A DNA stretch of 64,000 nucleotides from UBA5794 sp963714375 (GCA_963714375.1 CAVQOG010000008.1:496001-560000), one strand, 5' to 3'; numbered from the stretch's first letter, positions 8,042-16,704 are shown. Made by a program: numbers and translations. Notes: generated from the sequence alone by a model not told the origin.

Positions 8042-9457
8042 CTATCCCTGGAATTCGGGTGGCCGTTGTCTCATCGTCACGTCGAAAACCAGCGTTTCTC
8101 CGTCCCTGACAATGGTGAACGTCGCTACTTCGCCAACTCTATAGAGTCGAACCGCATTGATCAGGTCTGGTTGCGATCTGATGGTCGTGTCCCCGATCCC
8201 AATGACCACGTCGTTGGCCTCGATTCCGGCATCCCCAGCTGCGGAACCGGAAGCTTCGATCGTGTCAATGATCGCTCCACCGGGGACGATCGCTCCGTCC
8301 TCCGCTTCGTCGTAGTAGGTCGCAATTGTGACACCGATGAATGAGTGCTCGACATCGCCCGTCTCAATGATCTCAGATGTGATCCGCTGGACGAGATCGA
8401 CGGGGATTGCGTATCCAATCCCCTCTGGTCCGGCGTTCGAGACACCGATCGCACTGGTTATTCCAATGAGGTTTCCCGATGCATCGACAAGGGCTCCGCC
8501 GGACGATCCGCTGTTGATCGCGGCATCAGTCTGGATCATGTTGAAGAGCGTTGACTCGTCTGCAAAATCGACGCGACGGTCGAAGGCCGAGATGATGCCG
8601 ACCGTGATCGATGAACCACCTTGCTGCCCGAGTGGATTGCCAATGGCAATCGCCGGATCGCCGATAGCAAGGGTGTCAGTCGATCCGAATTCGATCGGCG
8701 TGAGACCCTCAGCCGAGATCTGAAGTACGGCGAGATCCGTGAGCGCGTCGCTTCCGATCAACTGTGCCTCATAGGTCCGGCCGTCCTCAAAAGTGACGGC
8801 GTAGCTTGTTGCGCCGGCGATCACATGGTGGTTTGTGATGATGTATCCGTCGGCTGATGAAACAACGCCCGAACCTGACCCGGTCGCAATGCGGTCTTCG
8901 GGCGCATCGGAGGATCCGTCTGCAAAAACGTTGACGGTGACGACTGATGGCATCACCGCCTTCGCAATTGCTGTCGGGTCGACGATTGCCACGTTGCCAG
9001 TGATGCTGTTGTCGGTGGCCGGTTGGTTCAGGACCGTCGATGGCGTCGACGTGATCGGGGGAGCGGATTGGTCGGAGTCGAATGCCCCGGTTGTGCCCAA
9101 GACGCCCACGGTGAGTAGGGAACCGACAACAGCTGCGCCAATACCGATTGCGAAGTACGCGAGTCCGCTGCGCTTCTTTTGTGGAGGAGTGGTTGCGATG
9201 CGCGAAGACACCGGCACGATCGGATCCACAGGTGCTGTCATCGTGGGATGGTCTTCCGCCGCGGGTGGTGGAGGCGGCGTCGGGGGCGGTGGCAGTGGTG
9301 AGTCAAAGGTGATTGATCCAGGCGATGCTGGCTGTTCTTGGATTGGTGTTGTGTCGCTCATGTCTGTTTGAACGTCAGAAGGTTCGTCGGGGTTCCGCTC
9401 AGACATGAAAGGAACCTGAGATTCTTCGGGCCCGGAATTCGGGGTATCGTTGTCCAT
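8042..9457 (-). CDS. htrA: HtrA/DegP-like serine protease with PDZ domain, membrane-anchored
   Basis: A 471-residue trypsin-like protease of envelope quality control. Order: Pro/Thr-rich cytoplasmic N-terminus (about 1-95), one transmembrane helix (about 97-125), protease domain (about 165-350) with His in ITNHHVIAGA, Asp in LTDLAVLQ and Ser in NSGSSGGALVD, then a C-terminal PDZ domain (about 370-465, GGAIIDTIEASG and DVVIGIGDTTI). All three catalytic residues are present. The layout matches actinobacterial HtrA proteins that belong to the SigE response. A zincin-like gene follows in the same operon. The start is supported by TACACT 7 bases upstream; moaE starts 12 bases away on the other strand. 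Confidence 0.95.
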   Translation of the reverse strand: MDNDTPNSGPEESQVPFMSERNPDEPSDVQTDMSDTTPIQEQPASPGSITFDSPLPPPPTPPPPPAAEDHPTMTAPVDPIVPVSSRIATTPPQKKRSGLAYFAIGIGAAVVGSLLTVGVLGTTGAFDSDQSAPPITSTPSTVLNQPATDNSITGNVAIVDPTAIAKAVMPSVVTVNVFADGSSDAPEDRIATGSGSGVVSSADGYIITNHHVIAGATSYAVTFEDGRTYEAQLIGSDALTDLAVLQISAEGLTPIEFGSTDTLAIGDPAIAIGNPLGQQGGSSITVGIISAFDRRVDFADESTLFNMIQTDAAINSGSSGGALVDASGNLIGITSAIGVSNAGPEGIGYAIPVDLVQRITSEIIETGDVEHSFIGVTIATYYDEAEDGAIVPGGAIIDTIEASGSAAGDAGIEANDVVIGIGDTTIRSQPDLINAVRLYRVGEVATFTIVRDGETLVFDVTMRQRPPEFQG

Positions 9458-9464
9458 TGTGATG

Positions 9465-9470
9465 AGTGTA
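9465..9470 (-). promoter_or_regulatory. -10 box TACACT, leaderless start of htrA
   Basis: On the minus strand TACACT ends 7 bases before the htrA ATG. Its last base coincides with the first base of the divergent moaE start codon, so the two transcripts cannot both have ordinary leaders. Confidence 0.5.
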
Positions 9471-9943
9471 TGAACCGGTCAGATCTAGCTTCGCAAGAGT
9501 CGGTCCACATCGATGTGACCGCTGAACCGATCGACGCCCGCACGATCATGGACTTCGTCGCCGATCAATCTGCCGGTGCAACTGTCCTTTTTTCGGGAAC
9601 CGTTCGGAATCATTCCCACGGTCGTGAGGGCGTTACCCACCTTGAATACGAGGCATACGAGGGGGTCGTTGTCGACAAGATCGGTGAGGTAGTAGCCCAG
9701 GCACTTGAGCGGTGGCCGATCCTGCGGGTAGCTGCTGTTCATCGAACAGGTTCTCTTGTCGTCGGCGAGCCAGCGGTCATGGTTGCCGTGTCGACGGCAC
9801 ACCGGAACGATGCGTTTCCTGCCTGTCAGTTCGTGATCGACGAACTGAAGCGATCGGTACCGATCTGGAAAAAGGAACACTGGCCAGGCGGCGCCGAATG
9901 GGTGAGGGAAGATCTTCATCACCAGATGACCGATGACCGATGA
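9470..9943 (+). CDS. moaE: Molybdopterin synthase catalytic subunit MoaE
   Basis: A 157-residue MoaE-type protein that, with thiocarboxylated MoaD, converts precursor Z to molybdopterin. Recognisable elements are GATVLFSGTVRNHSHGR, LEYEAYEG, VAAVHRTGSLVVGEPAVMVAVS and the Lys-rich KRSVPIWKKEHW carrying the active-site lysine. ATG 9470 fits the domain and leaves a 12-base gap to the divergent htrA start; longer upstream frames run antisense through htrA. No moaD or other moa gene is nearby. The last residues (M-T-D-D-R-stop) are encoded by heptanucleotide repeats, so the C-terminus has been set by the array. Confidence 0.92.
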   Translation: MNRSDLASQESVHIDVTAEPIDARTIMDFVADQSAGATVLFSGTVRNHSHGREGVTHLEYEAYEGVVVDKIGEVVAQALERWPILRVAAVHRTGSLVVGEPAVMVAVSTAHRNDAFPACQFVIDELKRSVPIWKKEHWPGGAEWVREDLHHQMTDDR

Positions 9944-9966
9944 CCGACTTTTGACCGCTGACGCGG
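9925..9966. repeat. Heptanucleotide repeat array B
   Basis: Three perfect GATGACC units (9925-9945), then GACTTTT, GACCGCT and GACGCGG in the same 7-bp phase. The first units encode the C-terminus and stop of moaE. Lies between converging moaE and the HEAT-repeat gene. Confidence 0.85.
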
Positions 9967-9977
9967 CCTCTGTTCCC

Positions 9978-10032
9978 GTCCCCCCGGCTCTGCGGGGGAC
10001 GCGCCGAGCGCAGCGAGGAGCAGGGGGGCTCC
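9978..10032. repeat. Palindromic REP-like element, copy 1
   Basis: A GC-rich hairpin (GTCCCCC ... GGGGGAC, 9978-10000) is followed by GCGCCGAGCGCAGCGAGGAGC and a run of six G. The reverse complement closely matches 13340-13400, and the same architecture flanks the amplified array at 38893-39128. Sits between converging genes. Confidence 0.75.
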
Positions 10033-10060
10033 GTAATTTCCAACGTCTTACTTCTGTCGC

Positions 10061-10567
10061 TCAGGCTTCGCGGATTTGTCGCCCTACGACCATCTCGGCG
10101 GCTTCCTTCACGCCTGGGTTGCGGTCAAGTGCGGCTCGTCTGATGGCTGGTTCGACTCGTGGGTCATCGAATACGGTGATGGCTGCGATTGCCCGTCGAC
10201 GGACCTGTGGCGGGCCGTCCGCAATGAGTGCGAGGAGTGGGTCGATCCCGTCCGGGTGTCCGATGGCTCCGATCGCTGCCACTGCTGCTTCTCTGACTTG
10301 GCGGTCCTCATCGTTCGATGCAGCATCGACAAGCCAGCGAAGCACCGCTGCGTCTCCGATCTCACCGTACGCGGTCGCCGCTGCCTCGCGTACCGTCGCT
10401 GCCTCGTCGGTTTGAAGGGAGCCGAGCGGACCGAGAGCGTCGGTTCCGCACAAGCCAAGCTTTTCGGCTGCGGCGGCGCGGACTGGCTCGCTTGGATCGG
10501 TGGTGAGTTGTGAAATGGTGGTGTAATGGTTGGCGGCGGATTGTGCATTGAGGGCGGTCACCGCCAT
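10061..10567 (-). CDS. HEAT-repeat (PBS-lyase-like) protein
   Basis: At least 168 residues made of five or so alpha-helical HEAT-like repeats of about 31 residues (EPVRAAAAEKLGLCG, ATVREAAATAYGEIG, RQVREAAVAAIGAIG, PQVRRRAIAAITVF, PGVKEAAEMVVG). Such proteins are scaffolds or binding proteins; partner unknown. The ATG at 10567 is the only standard start, but the frame continues upstream with another repeat-like stretch (DPEAFLTHSDPTLRR) back to a CTG at 10648 that overlaps the thiolase stop, so the real protein is probably 195 residues starting at CTG. It follows the thiolase gene with an overlap and is probably cotranscribed with it. Confidence 0.85.
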   Translation of the reverse strand: MAVTALNAQSAANHYTTISQLTTDPSEPVRAAAAEKLGLCGTDALGPLGSLQTDEAATVREAAATAYGEIGDAAVLRWLVDAASNDEDRQVREAAVAAIGAIGHPDGIDPLLALIADGPPQVRRRAIAAITVFDDPRVEPAIRRAALDRNPGVKEAAEMVVGRQIREA

Positions 10568-10644
10568 GCGACGAAGTGTCGGATCAGAGTGTGTGAGGAA
10601 CGCTTCGGGATCCTCGGTAAGCGCAACGAGGTCGCTTCTGTTGC

Positions 10645-11847
10645 TCAGGGCGTGCGCTCAATCAGCATCGCGATGCCTTGGCCGACACCGATGCACATGG
10701 TGGCCAGCGCATACTTGCCCTCACGACGGTTGAGTTCGCGGGCTGCCGTGGTCACGAGCCGTGCACCGGTCATGCCGAGCGGGTGACCGAGCGCGATTGC
10801 CCCGCCGTTCGGGTTGACATGCTCGGCGTCGTCTGCGAGACCGAGTTGACGGAGGCACGCAAGGCCTTGGACGGCGAACGCCTCGTTGAGTTCGATGTTC
10901 GTGATGTCATCCAAACCGACACCTGTGCGCTCCAGGAGCTTCTTGGTTGCAGGAACGGGTCCGATACCCATGATCCGTGGTGGCACTCCGGCCGTCGCCA
11001 TGGATACGACACGCGCCATTGGGGTCAAGCCGAATTCTTCGACGATTGCTCCGGAGGCGATGACAGCCGCTGCTGCACCGTCGTTGATCCCCGAGGCGTT
11101 TCCCGCCGTCACCGTCCCGCCCTCAAAGATCGGCTTGAGGGCTGCGAGTCGGTCGAGCGACGTGCCGGGTCGTGGATGCTCATCGGTGTCGACGATGACA
11201 GGATCGCCCCGGTGCTGCTTGACCGACACGGATGTGATCTCTTCTGCGAGAACACCATTCTTGACTGCGATCTCAGTTCGTTCTTGGCTCCGGAACGCGA
11301 ACGCGTCCTGATCCTCGCGTGAGACATCAAACTCCTTGGCGACGTTCTCTGCCGTTCCCGGCATCTCGTCAACGCCAAAGCGTTCGCGCATTCGTGGATT
11401 GGTGAAGCGCCATCCGATCGTGGTGTCGTAGATCTCGGTGCTGCGGTCGAAGGCTGTCGTGGCCTTCGCCATGACCTTGGGGGCTCGGCTCATGGACTCG
11501 ACACCGCCGGCGATGAGAAGATCCGCTTCCCCTGTCTTGATCGCTCGGGCCGCAAGCCCGATTGCCTCCATTCCGGATCCACACAGGCGGTTGATGGTCG
11601 CTCCGGGCACGGTCACCGGCATTCCGGCAAGAAGTGATGCCATGCGGGCGACGTTCCGGTTGTCTTCACCAGCCTGATTCGCCGCGCCGAAGTACACGTC
11701 GTCGTATCGGTCCGGGGCAATCCCGACGCTTTCGACTACTTCTCGGATGACCTGTGATGCGAGGTCGTCTGGACGCACCATGGAGAGCGCTCCGCCGAAG
11801 CGGCCGATTGGCGTACGAATGGTGTCAACGATGAATGCTTCAGTCAT
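10645..11847 (-). CDS. Thiolase, 3-oxoadipyl-CoA/acetyl-CoA acyltransferase type (PaaJ/PcaF-like)
   Basis: A 400-residue thiolase that cleaves or forms a 3-oxoacyl-CoA. Active-site Cys89 lies in NRLCGSG; GVESMSRAP and the C-terminal IALGHPLGMTGAR and CIGVGQG supply the catalytic His and second Cys. EIYDTTIGWRFTNP is typical of the PcaF/PaaJ branch, which finishes beta-ketoadipate and phenylacetate breakdown, so it may work with paaN and paaA-E of this window; a general acetyl-CoA acetyltransferase cannot be excluded. ATG 11847 is chosen over a longer antisense frame because the thiolase fold starts there and TATTCT lies 6 bases upstream. Confidence 0.92.
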   Translation of the reverse strand: MTEAFIVDTIRTPIGRFGGALSMVRPDDLASQVIREVVESVGIAPDRYDDVYFGAANQAGEDNRNVARMASLLAGMPVTVPGATINRLCGSGMEAIGLAARAIKTGEADLLIAGGVESMSRAPKVMAKATTAFDRSTEIYDTTIGWRFTNPRMRERFGVDEMPGTAENVAKEFDVSREDQDAFAFRSQERTEIAVKNGVLAEEITSVSVKQHRGDPVIVDTDEHPRPGTSLDRLAALKPIFEGGTVTAGNASGINDGAAAAVIASGAIVEEFGLTPMARVVSMATAGVPPRIMGIGPVPATKKLLERTGVGLDDITNIELNEAFAVQGLACLRQLGLADDAEHVNPNGGAIALGHPLGMTGARLVTTAARELNRREGKYALATMCIGVGQGIAMLIERTP

Positions 11848-11853
11848 GGGCGG

Positions 11854-11859
11854 AGAATA
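11854..11859 (-). promoter_or_regulatory. -10 box TATTCT, leaderless start of thiolase
   Basis: TATTCT on the minus strand ends 6 bases before the thiolase ATG with no Shine-Dalgarno sequence between. Confidence 0.6.
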
Positions 11860-11905
11860 GCTCTCTCCCTCCGACCCAGGATCGTCGGACGCACCGAGCG
11901 AGGAG

Positions 11906-13255
11906 TTACGGGTCCGAGTCCTTGATGGAGATGTGGCCGGACGGGCTTGTCCATCGGTAGTTGCCGTTGGCGAGGATCCGGTATCGCCAGCCGGCTTGTT
12001 TGACGACGTTGTGGTGTCGGCACAGCGGGGCGCTGTTGGGGATGGTGGTTGGCCCGTGGCTGGCGTAGTCGACGATGTGGTCCATGTCGGACTCCGTTGC
12101 TGGCATCCGACATCCCGGGAAGGCACAGGTTGGGCGGAGTATTTCAACAATGCGGCGCTGTTTGACCGACAGGCTGCGTTTGCGTGTGACACCGACCGCG
12201 ACGGGTTGGCCGGCATGGTCGGTGACACAGAACCGGTGCTCGGTGTCCACCTGTTGTTCAACCGTCTGTCGTGCAATGTCGGCGATGACGGGTCCGTAGC
12301 CTCCGAGATGTCCCGGATCGTCGTTGAGTCTTGCAAGCGTTTCGAGATCGACACGAATGTCAACAGTGCCCTGTCTCGCGGTGGTACCAATTCTTGAGGT
12401 CGTACCAGCCACGCTGGAGCCTCGCCCAGTGAGGAGGTCGAGGAGGACGTCGGCACGGAGCTGGTCCATGGTCCGCGTTTCGCCTTTGCGCCGTAGCGTT
12501 CTCGCCATGGCGTTGATGCGACGTGTCGCCTGCTGGAGTTGGTCCGGTGGCAGGTCGAGACAGTAGAGATGGCCGGTCCCGTCGGGTGAGGGTGCCATCA
12601 TGATTCGCCTTTTGGCGACGGCGGTTTCGTACCGTGCGTGTGCGTCGTCTGGGTCCGCGGTGATGCAGAGTTTTCGGATTCGGGCTCGGAGCTGACCGGT
12701 TGTCAACTGATGTGCTGAGTCTTCGATGTGCCCGACCACTGTCTGAGTCTGGTCTTCGGTGAGATGCATCGTTGCATCACAAATTGCCGAAGCCCGGCGC
12801 TCGTCGATCGCACCGGTCCGCAGCAAGCGGCGGACTGCTGGCAGCCGATCTCGCAGATCGAGAGCGAGGGCGACCTTGCGTTCCCCTGTAGTGCGCGTCA
12901 GCGTCAGAGCGACGGTGATCTCGGCCGCAGCATCGACCATGGCGCTGTGCTCGGTTGTGAGCACTCGGGTTTCTACGCACTTGTCGACGATTTCACACAT
13001 GTCGTCGAGAACCTGTGCGGCGTAGAAGTTGGCCATGCGCTGCCTTGCCCGCAGGACGGTGATCTGGTCGTAGCTCGAGAGGGAGGCAGTATCGATATTG
13101 GAGAGAAGCACCGCCAGGCGTGTTCCTGGCGCGAGATCTTCGACCTCGAGGGGTATCGGTGTGCAGCCCCAGTCCGTCGGACCGTATTCGATCGAGCGGT
13201 CATCAATCGGTGGCTGATCCGGTGCTGTTTGGGTTGATGCTGTCTGGATCATCAT
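11906..13255 (-). CDS. DUF222 and HNH endonuclease domain protein (13E12 repeat family)
   Basis: A 449-residue member of the multi-copy actinobacterial DUF222-HNH family. The N-terminal two thirds are DUF222 (helical; ELRARIRKLC and RRINAMARTLRRKGETRTMDQLRADVLLDLLTG). The C-terminal HNH nuclease spans about residues 370-425: CAFPGCRMPATESDMDHIVDYASHG with paired cysteines and Asp-His, then NSAPLCRHHNVVKQ. All HNH residues look intact. Biological role of the family is unknown; copies often vary between strains. It stands alone and transcribed toward the thiolase. TACGTT sits 6 bases before the ATG at 13255. Confidence 0.9.
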   Translation of the reverse strand: MMIQTASTQTAPDQPPIDDRSIEYGPTDWGCTPIPLEVEDLAPGTRLAVLLSNIDTASLSSYDQITVLRARQRMANFYAAQVLDDMCEIVDKCVETRVLTTEHSAMVDAAAEITVALTLTRTTGERKVALALDLRDRLPAVRRLLRTGAIDERRASAICDATMHLTEDQTQTVVGHIEDSAHQLTTGQLRARIRKLCITADPDDAHARYETAVAKRRIMMAPSPDGTGHLYCLDLPPDQLQQATRRINAMARTLRRKGETRTMDQLRADVLLDLLTGRGSSVAGTTSRIGTTARQGTVDIRVDLETLARLNDDPGHLGGYGPVIADIARQTVEQQVDTEHRFCVTDHAGQPVAVGVTRKRSLSVKQRRIVEILRPTCAFPGCRMPATESDMDHIVDYASHGPTTIPNSAPLCRHHNVVKQAGWRYRILANGNYRWTSPSGHISIKDSDP

Positions 13256-13261
13256 GGAGAC

Positions 13262-13267
13262 AACGTA
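13262..13267 (-). promoter_or_regulatory. -10 box TACGTT, leaderless start of DUF222-HNH gene
   Basis: TACGTT on the minus strand ends 6 bases before the ATG at 13255; no ribosome-binding sequence is visible. Confidence 0.55.
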
Positions 13268-13339
13268 TCAGCCAGGTACGACAGAAACTGAGTTCCAAGC
13301 CCCTGATTTCAGGATTTTCGAGATCCTTTTGTGGTCCCA

Positions 13340-13400
13340 GGCTCCCCGGCCCCCCATGCATCCTCGCTGCGCTCGTCGCGTCCCCCGCAAGCGGGGGGAC
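13340..13400. repeat. Palindromic REP-like element, copy 2
   Basis: GGCTCCCCGG, six C, ATGCATCC, the hairpin CGCTGCGCTCG, then TCCCCCGCAAGCGGGGGGAC. In reverse complement it aligns almost end to end with 9978-10032. It occupies the divergent gap between DUF222-HNH and the lipoprotein gene. Confidence 0.75.
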
Positions 13401-13501
13401 GGGTTTGGGTGGTTTCTATCGAGTCCGTGGATCCGGGAGTGGGAAATCATCCGCTACGAAGCTCTTGTGCGAGCGGTGTCGTTCCGTATCTTGGAAGGAG
13501 G

Positions 13502-14041
13502 ATGTTGACACCGGTCAGACACGCGCTTTTCACTCTCGCGGTGCTCGCCGCTGGATGCACACCCACGACCAACGTACCGGCGACGACACCCACGATTCCG
13601 GCAACAACCTCGTTGGTCACACCGGGGTCCGTGATCACCACGACCACGACGGCCGCCACCACGACGACAATCGACCGCATTGCCGAGATCGAGGCGATCT
13701 TCCAAGACCTCGAACGCCGTCGTCTGATCGCTCTGTACACCCACGATGAGGACTCGTTCCGACAGACGTTCTCCAACGAGCGATACCTGGAGGAGAGCCT
13801 GATACTGCTCGACTACGACACCTTTATCGCTGACCCATCGAGCGTTGAGGTGCAGATTGTCGAGGTTCTCGCCGACTCTGAGAAATGCATCGCGGCCCTC
13901 GTAGAGATCGATCTATCCGGGATTACCGAGGAGGGGGGCCTCGGGATTACTCAGCAGGTTGTTGAGAACGTTGAGGGAATATGGGGAAACAGCTACACGG
14001 GGAAGGGTTGGGCATGCGACGGTCCGCATCCATTGTCGTAG
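13502..14041 (+). CDS. Putative lipoprotein, unknown function
   Basis: A 179-residue exported protein. The signal peptide ends in the lipobox L-A-A-G-C (about residues 15-19), followed by a Thr/Pro-rich linker (about 20-55) and a small domain (about 60-170, ERRRLIALYTHDEDSFRQTF) of a size typical of NTF2-like or calcium-binding lipoproteins, but no family was recognised. GGAAGGAGG lies 13493-13501 directly before ATG 13502. The 3' end overlaps the start of the next (frameshifted) secreted gene by 28 bases, so the two were probably cotranscribed. Confidence 0.78.
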   Translation: MLTPVRHALFTLAVLAAGCTPTTNVPATTPTIPATTSLVTPGSVITTTTTAATTTTIDRIAEIEAIFQDLERRRLIALYTHDEDSFRQTFSNERYLEESLILLDYDTFIADPSSVEVQIVEVLADSEKCIAALVEIDLSGITEEGGLGITQQVVENVEGIWGNSYTGKGWACDGPHPLS

Positions 14042-14836
14042 CTTTCGTCGTTGCCGGTTGCCTGTTGGCGGTCGGATCGTCCGCCGCAGCCGAAACGTGC
14101 TACATGGATCCGATTCTCGTACCGAATCATCTGTACGGATGCTGGCGGCGGGAGTGGGACGACGCCGACGACGGTTCCTGCGGATGATCTGATCTACCTC
14201 TACACCACAAACCGAGCGCCGGTTGGGGATTGCTACTACTGGTCGAGCAGGCCGGGTGGTCTTGATTCGAGCAATCCGATCAATGACTCTGCGATCCTCA
14301 ACATTGTGCTTACGCTTCCCAGGTGTCCGGCTGTCCCTGCCGTCGATGCCGAGGCTGAGGCATGGGCCATCTTCCGATCCTGGGATCTGGACCCTCCCGA
14401 ACCCATCATGCAGCCATCCACAGCAGGCATCACCGGGCTGGCGTCGTTCCTGGCCACCTCAACACCGAGCGTCATCAGCCACAGCGAGGTGCTCCCCGAT
14501 GGGCGAACCCTGCGCGTCCAAGCAGAGGTGTCTCTCCTCAAAGTCCGTTGGGGTGACGGCACGGACCAGTCGTTCGATCCCGAGATGGCAACTCCGTATC
14601 CAACCGGTGAAGTCAGCCACCTGTACCTCCTCAAGACCTGTGATCCGACCTATCGCAACACGCATCCATCGGGAGGATTGTGTCACCCGAGTCTCGCGTC
14701 GTATCCGATTGAGGCGACCTTCGTTTGGTCTGGCAGCTACGACGCTGGCATCGGCTGGATCGACCTCGGAACCCTGGACCGCACCGTGACGGTCGACTAT
14801 GACGTTGACGAGGCACGCGGCGTGAACGTCGGGTAG
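14014..14836 (+). pseudogene. Secreted PKD-like domain protein, broken by a +1 frameshift
   Basis: The start frame (ATG 14014) gives a clear signal peptide (RRSASIVVAFVVAGCLLAVG, cut near AAAE) and then loses sense near 14135-14150. The next frame takes up a Gly/Ser/Thr/Pro linker (D-A-G-G-G-S-G-T-T-P-T-T-V-P) and runs to 14836 with a PKD-like segment (VRWGDGTDQSF then VSHLYLL). The two halves make one protein of about 270 residues if one base is removed near the GGCGGCGGGAG tract. It is either a recent pseudogene or a sequencing indel. Function unknown; surface exposure expected. Confidence 0.65.
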
Positions 14837-14857
14837 GAGAGCCCGATTCGGTCGCCT

Positions 14858-14906
14858 GACCCCTGACTTCTGAGGTCTGACGTCTGACTTCTGACGTCCG
14901 GCTTCT
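14858..14906. repeat. Heptanucleotide repeat array C
   Basis: Seven in-phase units GACCCCT, GACTTCT, GAGGTCT, GACGTCT, GACTTCT, GACGTCC and GGCTTCT between the PKD-like gene end and the paaN promoter region. Confidence 0.85.
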
Positions 14907-14949
14907 GTCCAGTCTGTAGTGTGGAGAGGCATCCCAGAAAGGACTCTTC

Positions 14950-16617
14950 ATGTCAGGCAGCGGCGCAACCCACGATGAAACCCTCACACGAGCACTCCAA
15001 GCGATCGACGAGCGAACGTTTTGGAGTGCCTACCCCGAACACGCAAAGGCCTACGGTGAGAATGCACCCATCGAAGGCGAGGCAGCGTTCAAGGCGCACC
15101 TCGGAACGGAGTTCGACACCGGCCAAGCGAACGATGGATTCGTGGCCGTTGAGGAGACCTCACCGTACGGACTCGCCCTCAACATCTCGTATCCCCAAAC
15201 GACCGTCGACCGTGTCATCGCCGACGCAGCAACAGCGATGGTTTCTTGGCGTCGGACGACGCCTGCTGAGCGAGCCGACGTATGCCTCGAGATCCTCTCT
15301 CGCCTCGCAGACGGCAGCTTCGAGATGGCCCAAGCCGTCATGCACACCACCGGTCAGACCTTCACCATGGCGTTCCAAGCAGGCGGACCCCACGCGCTCG
15401 ACCGAGCCCTCGAAGCAGTCGCGTATGCCTACCGCGAGCAGAACCAACTCCCGGGACCAACGACGTGGGAGAAGCCGCAAGGTTCCCGGCCGCCTCTCGT
15501 AATCGAAAAGGAATGGCTCATCAAGCCGCGCGGCATCGCAGTCACAATCGGGGTCTCAACCTTCCCCACCTGGAACGGCTACCCCGGCATCTTCGCAAGC
15601 CTCGCAACGGGCAATCCCGTCATCATCAAACCGCACCAGGCGACTGTTCTTCCCCTTGCCCTCTTCACAAGGACCGCTCGGGCGGTCCTGGCTGAGATGG
15701 GTCACAGCCCCAACGTCGTACAGATGATCGTCGACACCCCCGGCAACCTCGTTGCGAAGGACCTCGTGATGCGGCCCGAAGTTGGCATCGTCGACTACAC
15801 AGGGGGATCAGTCTTCGGAGACTGGCTCGAAGCCAACGTGACCCACGCCGAGGTCTATACGGAGAAGGCTGGGGTCAATTCGGTGATCCTCGATTCTGCT
15901 GACGACCTCAAGGGCGTGTTTCGCAACCTCAGCGTTTCGATGACGATGTATTCGGGTCAGATGTGCACGACACCGCAGAACCTCTTCGTACCCGCCGATG
16001 GGATTCCGACAGCAGACGGCACCGTCTCATACGACGACATCGTTGCCGGATTCGTCGGTGCGATCGACGGCCTTCTCGGAGACGAGGCGCGGGCGGTCAG
16101 CATCCTTGGAGCCATCAAGGGGCAAGCAACAGCTGCTCGCATTGCCGAGGCCGAAGCGACCGGCACCGTGCTATCGCCCTCGAGGCCGATCGCTTCTGAC
16201 GAATTCCCGGGTGCAACCATTCGCACCCCAGCGATCGTGGAGGTGGACGCGGCCGACAAGGACACCTACATGTCGGAGATGTTTGGACCTGTGATCTTTG
16301 TCGTCAGGACAGGTTCGAGGCAAGAGAGCATCGACCTGGCCAAGGAAGCGGCGAAGCGCAGTGGAGCCATCACCTGGCTTGCGTATGCAACCGATGCCGA
16401 TGCCATCCGCACGATCATCGATGCGGCCGTTGATGGCGGTGTCTCTGTCGCCTTCAATCTCACCGGTGGTCTCTTCGTCAACCAATCCGCCGCATTTTCT
16501 GATTTCCATGTCACGGGCGCGAATGCTGCAGGCAACGCGTCACTGACCGATCCGGCCTTTGTGACAGGGCGTTTTCGCGTGATCGGAGTCCGTATTGAGC
16601 CAGCTACCGCGAGCTGA
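14950..16617 (+). CDS. paaN: Phenylacetic acid degradation protein PaaN (aldehyde dehydrogenase superfamily)
   Basis: A 555-residue protein matching PaaN: a long N-terminal extension (WSAYPEHAKAYGE, EAAFKAHLGTEF) before an aldehyde dehydrogenase domain with IKPHQATVLPLALFT, VDYTGGSVFGDWLE and the nucleophilic Cys in MYSGQMCTTPQN. It has no C-terminal MaoC hydratase, unlike bifunctional PaaZ. PaaN is taken to oxidise the ring-opened aldehyde intermediate of phenylacetyl-CoA catabolism. AAAGGA precedes the ATG. The acyl-CoA ligase and Liv transporter genes follow on the same strand; the paaA-E operon is 14 kb away. Confidence 0.9.
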   Translation: MSGSGATHDETLTRALQAIDERTFWSAYPEHAKAYGENAPIEGEAAFKAHLGTEFDTGQANDGFVAVEETSPYGLALNISYPQTTVDRVIADAATAMVSWRRTTPAERADVCLEILSRLADGSFEMAQAVMHTTGQTFTMAFQAGGPHALDRALEAVAYAYREQNQLPGPTTWEKPQGSRPPLVIEKEWLIKPRGIAVTIGVSTFPTWNGYPGIFASLATGNPVIIKPHQATVLPLALFTRTARAVLAEMGHSPNVVQMIVDTPGNLVAKDLVMRPEVGIVDYTGGSVFGDWLEANVTHAEVYTEKAGVNSVILDSADDLKGVFRNLSVSMTMYSGQMCTTPQNLFVPADGIPTADGTVSYDDIVAGFVGAIDGLLGDEARAVSILGAIKGQATAARIAEAEATGTVLSPSRPIASDEFPGATIRTPAIVEVDAADKDTYMSEMFGPVIFVVRTGSRQESIDLAKEAAKRSGAITWLAYATDADAIRTIIDAAVDGGVSVAFNLTGGLFVNQSAAFSDFHVTGANAAGNASLTDPAFVTGRFRVIGVRIEPATAS

Positions 16618-16704
16618 CGAGGCACAAACTGGGAGTTCCTAAGTGCATGACAACGGAATTTCTATTATGTTCTCCCTGTCCGGCCAGAGGTGGAGGTGTG
16701 TGAC

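Noticed and set aside
10645..12456. 603-residue reading of the thiolase
   Set aside because: The extra N-terminus overlaps the DUF222-HNH gene on the same strand in another frame and is low-complexity; the thiolase fold and a TATTCT box fix the start at 11847.
11906..13255. DUF222-HNH gene as a homing endonuclease or intron
   Set aside because: It is a free-standing intact gene with its own promoter box, no interrupted host gene and no intron structure; the family is a common actinobacterial paralogue group.
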